From the NCBI GenBank assembly GCA_002086835.1, contig MVIG01000006.1:124001-188000 (forward strand): 64,000 bases of DNA, given 5' to 3'. Positions 61,722 through 64,000 of the stretch are shown here, piece by piece. The stretch comes from Mycolicibacterium porcinum. GTDB taxonomy: Bacteria > Actinomycetota > Actinomycetes > Mycobacteriales > Mycobacteriaceae. A program made the translations under genes and the position numbers. How positions within the stretch are numbered: the stretch's first letter is position 1; each line of letters begins with the position of its first letter. The notes below the pieces were generated by a model. It saw only the letters and a list, made by a program, of their open reading frames with translations, ran no database searches and was not told the DNA's origin.

Positions 61722-62678
61722 GTGCACCGTGTTGCCGTCCTGCTGCTGGCCCCGGTGGTCGGCTTCGACGCCACTATCGCGCCGCTGCTGTTCTCCAACG
61801 CCACCGACAGCGAGGGCCGTCCGCTCTACGAGGTGGTGACGTGTGGGCTCACCACCGATGCGGTGCCGTCGACGACGGGCTTCGCGATGGTGCCCGCCGC
61901 GGGGGCCGAGGCGCTGGAATCGGCCGACACCGTGGTGATCCCGGGCACCCGGTATGCGCCGGCCCGGGTTGACGGTGTGCTGGGCGCTGACGTGGCGGCG
62001 GCGCTGTCGCGGATCCGCCCCGGCACCCGGCTGGTGTCGATCTGTACGGGGGCTTTCGTGCTGGCCGCCGCGGGCCTGCTCGACGGGCGCCCCGCCACCA
62101 CGCATTGGCGCTTCGCCGCCGACATGCGCCGGTTGCACCCCGAGGTCCATCTCGACGAGGACATCCTGTTCGTTGATGACGGCGACGTGCTGACCTCGGC
62201 GGGCCTGGCTGCCGGAATCGACTTGTGTCTGCACATCATTCGCTCCGACCACGGCGTCCAGGTGGCCAACACGGTGGCCCGCTACTGCGTGGTGCCGCCG
62301 TGGCGCGAAGGCGGGCAGGCGCAATTCATCGAGCACGGGTTCGCGGTCACCGACCATGCCTCGACCGCGGCCACACGTGACTGGGCGCTGGAACACCTCG
62401 ACGAGGAACTCAGCGTGACCCGGCTGGCCACCCACGCCCACATGAGCGCTCGTACCTTCAATCGGCGCTTCCGTGAGGAGACCGGACAGGCTCCCGGTGC
62501 CTGGATCCGCAGCCGCAGGCTGGACCTGGCCCGCGAACTGCTGGAATCCGGGGACCTGTCGGTCGACGAGGTCGCCCGCCGGTCCGGACTGGGCACCGGC
62601 GGCAACCTGCGTCACCACCTGCGGCGCGGGCTCGGGATGTCCCCGTCGAGCTACCGCAAGGTGTACCAGGGCGCATAA
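61722..62678 (+). CDS. GlxA-type AraC regulator with DJ-1/PfpI domain
   Basis: A 318-residue regulator. Residues 1-170 are a DJ-1/PfpI-like domain with the Cys in SICTGAFVLAAAGLL at the nucleophile elbow; 200-318 form two AraC helix-turn-helix motifs (LSVTRLATHAHMSARTFNRR and SVDEVARRSGLGTGGNLRHH). GTG 61722 fits: -10 CACACT (61710-61715) would start transcription right at it, with no Shine-Dalgarno sequence. The longer upstream frame is antisense to the MFS gene. Divergent from MFS; probable activator of it. Confidence 0.88.
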   Translation: MHRVAVLLLAPVVGFDATIAPLLFSNATDSEGRPLYEVVTCGLTTDAVPSTTGFAMVPAAGAEALESADTVVIPGTRYAPARVDGVLGADVAAALSRIRPGTRLVSICTGAFVLAAAGLLDGRPATTHWRFAADMRRLHPEVHLDEDILFVDDGDVLTSAGLAAGIDLCLHIIRSDHGVQVANTVARYCVVPPWREGGQAQFIEHGFAVTDHASTAATRDWALEHLDEELSVTRLATHAHMSARTFNRRFREETGQAPGAWIRSRRLDLARELLESGDLSVDEVARRSGLGTGGNLRHHLRRGLGMSPSSYRKVYQGA

Positions 62679-62700
62679 CGCGGCCGGTCGGCTGTCTACC

Positions 62701-63231
62701 ATGACCGGCATGCCAGAGCCGCTGATCGTGTCCGTCGCCGGTCATACCCCGCAGATCGACCCGGATGCCTGGGTTGCCCCCAATGCCAGTGTGATCGGCC
62801 AGGTTTCGCTGGCCGCCGGTACCAGCGTCTGGTACGGCGCCACGCTGCGCGCCGAGGTGGAGCCCATCGAGATCGGGGCGGGCAGCAACATCCAGGACGG
62901 GGTGACCGTCCACGTCGACCCGGGTTTCCCATGTCGGGTCGCCACCGGGGTCACCGTGGGCCACAACGTGGTGCTGCACGGCTGCACTGTCGAGCAGGAC
63001 AGCCTGGTGGGGATGGGTGCCGTGGTGCTCAACGGTGCCGTGATCGGTGCCGGCTCGCTGGTAGCCGCCGGTGCGGTGGTGCCGCAGGGCATGGTGGTGC
63101 CGCCACGCTCGCTGGTGGCCGGCGTGCCCGCCAAGGTGCGCCGAGAGCTCAGCGACGACGAGGTCGGCCACAACCAGCTCAACGCGGCGGCCTACACCCA
63201 CCTCACCGGATTGCACCGAGAGGCGGATTGA
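62701..63231 (+). CDS. Gamma-carbonic anhydrase-like hexapeptide protein
   Basis: A 176-residue left-handed beta-helix protein, member of the gamma-carbonic anhydrase/YrdA family. Metal-ligand His are seen in DGVTVHVD and VGHNVVLHGC (HxxxxH), with Arg in ATLRAEVEPIEIG. Repeat units V-I-G-x-x-x-L run through the middle. ATG 62701; a second ATG three codons later. Activity as a carbonic anhydrase is probable but many family members are inactive. Its last 29 bases overlap the convergent aldo/keto reductase. Confidence 0.88.
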   Translation: MTGMPEPLIVSVAGHTPQIDPDAWVAPNASVIGQVSLAAGTSVWYGATLRAEVEPIEIGAGSNIQDGVTVHVDPGFPCRVATGVTVGHNVVLHGCTVEQDSLVGMGAVVLNGAVIGAGSLVAAGAVVPQGMVVPPRSLVAGVPAKVRRELSDDEVGHNQLNAAAYTHLTGLHREAD

Positions 63232-64000
63232 GTTTCGCGAACCCGTCCTGGCGGTAGTACGGGAAGTAGGGGTAAGGCGCGTCCCTGGTACTCGCGGCGT
63301 CCAGCCGCGCCATCTGATGGGCGTCCAACGCCCACCCGACCGCGCCGAGGTTGTCGCGTAGCTGCCGCTCGTCGCGGGCGCCGATGATGACCGAGGACAC
63401 CGTCGGCCTGCGCAGCAGCCAGTTGAGCGCGACCTGCGGGACTGTTCTGCCGGTTTCTGCGGCGATCGCGTCGAGTTCGTCGACGACAGCGTAGAGAAGG
63501 TCGTCGTCGACGGGCGGCCCGGCGTCCGCGGTGGCGTGCAGCCGGCTGTGTTCCGGCAGCGGACGGCCGCGACGGAGTTTCCCGGTGAGTCGGCCCCAGC
63601 CCAGTGGGCTCCACACGAGTGCGCCGACGCCCTCGGCGGTCGCCAACGGCATGAGCTCCCATTCGTAATCGCGCCCGATCAACGAGTAGTACACCTGGTG
63701 TGCGACATACCTTGGGCGATCGCCCTTTTCGGCGAGGCTCAGGGACTTCATCAGTTGCCAGCCGGAGAAGTTCGACACCCCGGTGTAACGCACCTTGCCG
63801 GCCTCGACGAGTGTGTCGAGAGCCTGCAGTACCTCGTCGATCGGGGTGAACGCGTCGTACGCGTGCAATTGGAACAGATCGATGCGGTCGGTCTGCAGAC
63901 GTGTCAGGGCGGAATCGACGGCGCGCAACAGCCGTGCCCGTGACGTTCCCCAGTCCTCGGGACCGGTCGGCAGTGCGGCCTTCGTGGAGATCAGGACGCT
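63203..64000 (-). CDS. Aldo/keto reductase, N-terminus beyond window
   Basis: NADPH-dependent (beta/alpha)8 oxidoreductase, C-terminal 265 residues in view; the frame is open to the window edge (64000), so the true start lies beyond. Seen: LQTDRIDLFQLHAYD, GVSNFSGWQLMKSL, VWSPLGWGRLTGKLRRG, and the cofactor-end VIIGARDERQLRDNLGAVGW. This is the KCNAB/YajO-like group. The catalytic Tyr and Asp are outside the window. The final residues overlap the carbonic anhydrase gene tail-to-tail. Confidence 0.9.
   Translation of the reverse strand, partial: SVLISTKAALPTGPEDWGTSRARLLRAVDSALTRLQTDRIDLFQLHAYDAFTPIDEVLQALDTLVEAGKVRYTGVSNFSGWQLMKSLSLAEKGDRPRYVAHQVYYSLIGRDYEWELMPLATAEGVGALVWSPLGWGRLTGKLRRGRPLPEHSRLHATADAGPPVDDDLLYAVVDELDAIAAETGRTVPQVALNWLLRRPTVSSVIIGARDERQLRDNLGAVGWALDAHQMARLDAASTRDAPYPYFPYYRQDGFAKLNPPLGAIR

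Overview
The window is high-GC actinobacterial DNA that I read as a fast-growing Mycobacterium (Mycolicibacterium, close to the M. smegmatis lineage). The conserved backbone follows the M. tuberculosis gene order Rv1092c-Rv1112: coaA, glyA, desA2, phoH2, a polysaccharide deacetylase, fumC, glpX, a DUF4245 protein, an AI-2E permease, 3-beta-HSD (Rv1106c-like), xseB, xseA, Rv1109c-like, ispH, Rv1111c-like and ychF. No rRNA, tRNA, CRISPR array or insertion sequence is visible.

1-8.1 kb: coaA (cut by the window edge), a DUF885 peptidase, three tandem genes for small secreted Gly/Trp-rich repeat proteins that each carry the same promoter layout, a long-form serine hydroxymethyltransferase, desA2 and the phoAT-phoH2 toxin-antitoxin-like pair. 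8.1-13.5 kb: a deacetylase, then a DosR/DevR dormancy locus (nitroreductase, truncated USP-like protein, devR, PNPOx-like protein, devS) with DosR-like boxes. 13.5-18.7 kb: glpX-fumC, DUF4245, a DLH-type hydrolase and an AI-2E permease. 18.8-23.3 kb: a KstR-boxed epimerase-SDR operon ending in a 20-codon SDR stub, then a P450 divergent from a TetR gene. 23.3-28.4 kb: a self-contained sulfatase operon (two paralogous arylsulfatases, a HAD hydrolase and the formylglycine-generating enzyme) with a gene-conversion tract between the sulfatases. 28.7-35.6 kb: DUF1876, KstR-boxed 3-beta-HSD, xseBA, ispH, ychF.

35.6-40.7 kb is the most unusual part: a lower-GC accessory array inserted at the 3' end of ychF. 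Degenerate copies of the ychF 3' end (coding for the usual EFRFNV-stop tail) recur at 36.5, 39.1, 40.03, 40.6 and 40.69 kb and divide the region into cassettes. The cassettes hold three unrelated-looking proteins with an RNxxxH (HEPN-type) motif, a 574-aa OLD-like AAA ATPase-TOPRIM nuclease, and a SnoaL-like protein. The current ychF tail has itself been replaced by cassette sequence. I interpret this as a defence-type cassette array using ychF as its attachment site.

40.9-47.4 kb: small stress or enzyme genes (DUF1801, SnoaL, VOC, YCII, methyltransferase) with strong palindromes, an aldehyde dehydrogenase relic, a secreted protein, a papain-like enzyme and a TetR regulator. 47.5-51.1 kb: a tightly overlapping operon of two Mce-associated proteins, an alpha/beta hydrolase and a WS/DGAT-like acyltransferase. 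51.1-64 kb: a TetR-SDR pair with a palindrome over a leaderless start codon, DoxX, a KstR-boxed DUF3556 membrane protein, a GntR/FadR regulator divergent from a thiolase-hydratase-acyl-CoA dehydrogenase operon, a fasciclin protein, an MFS carrier, a GlxA-type AraC regulator, gamma-carbonic anhydrase and a partial aldo/keto reductase. Lipid and steroid breakdown is the recurring theme: three sites fit TNNAACNNGTTNNA (KstR) and one FadR-type regulator controls a beta-oxidation cluster.
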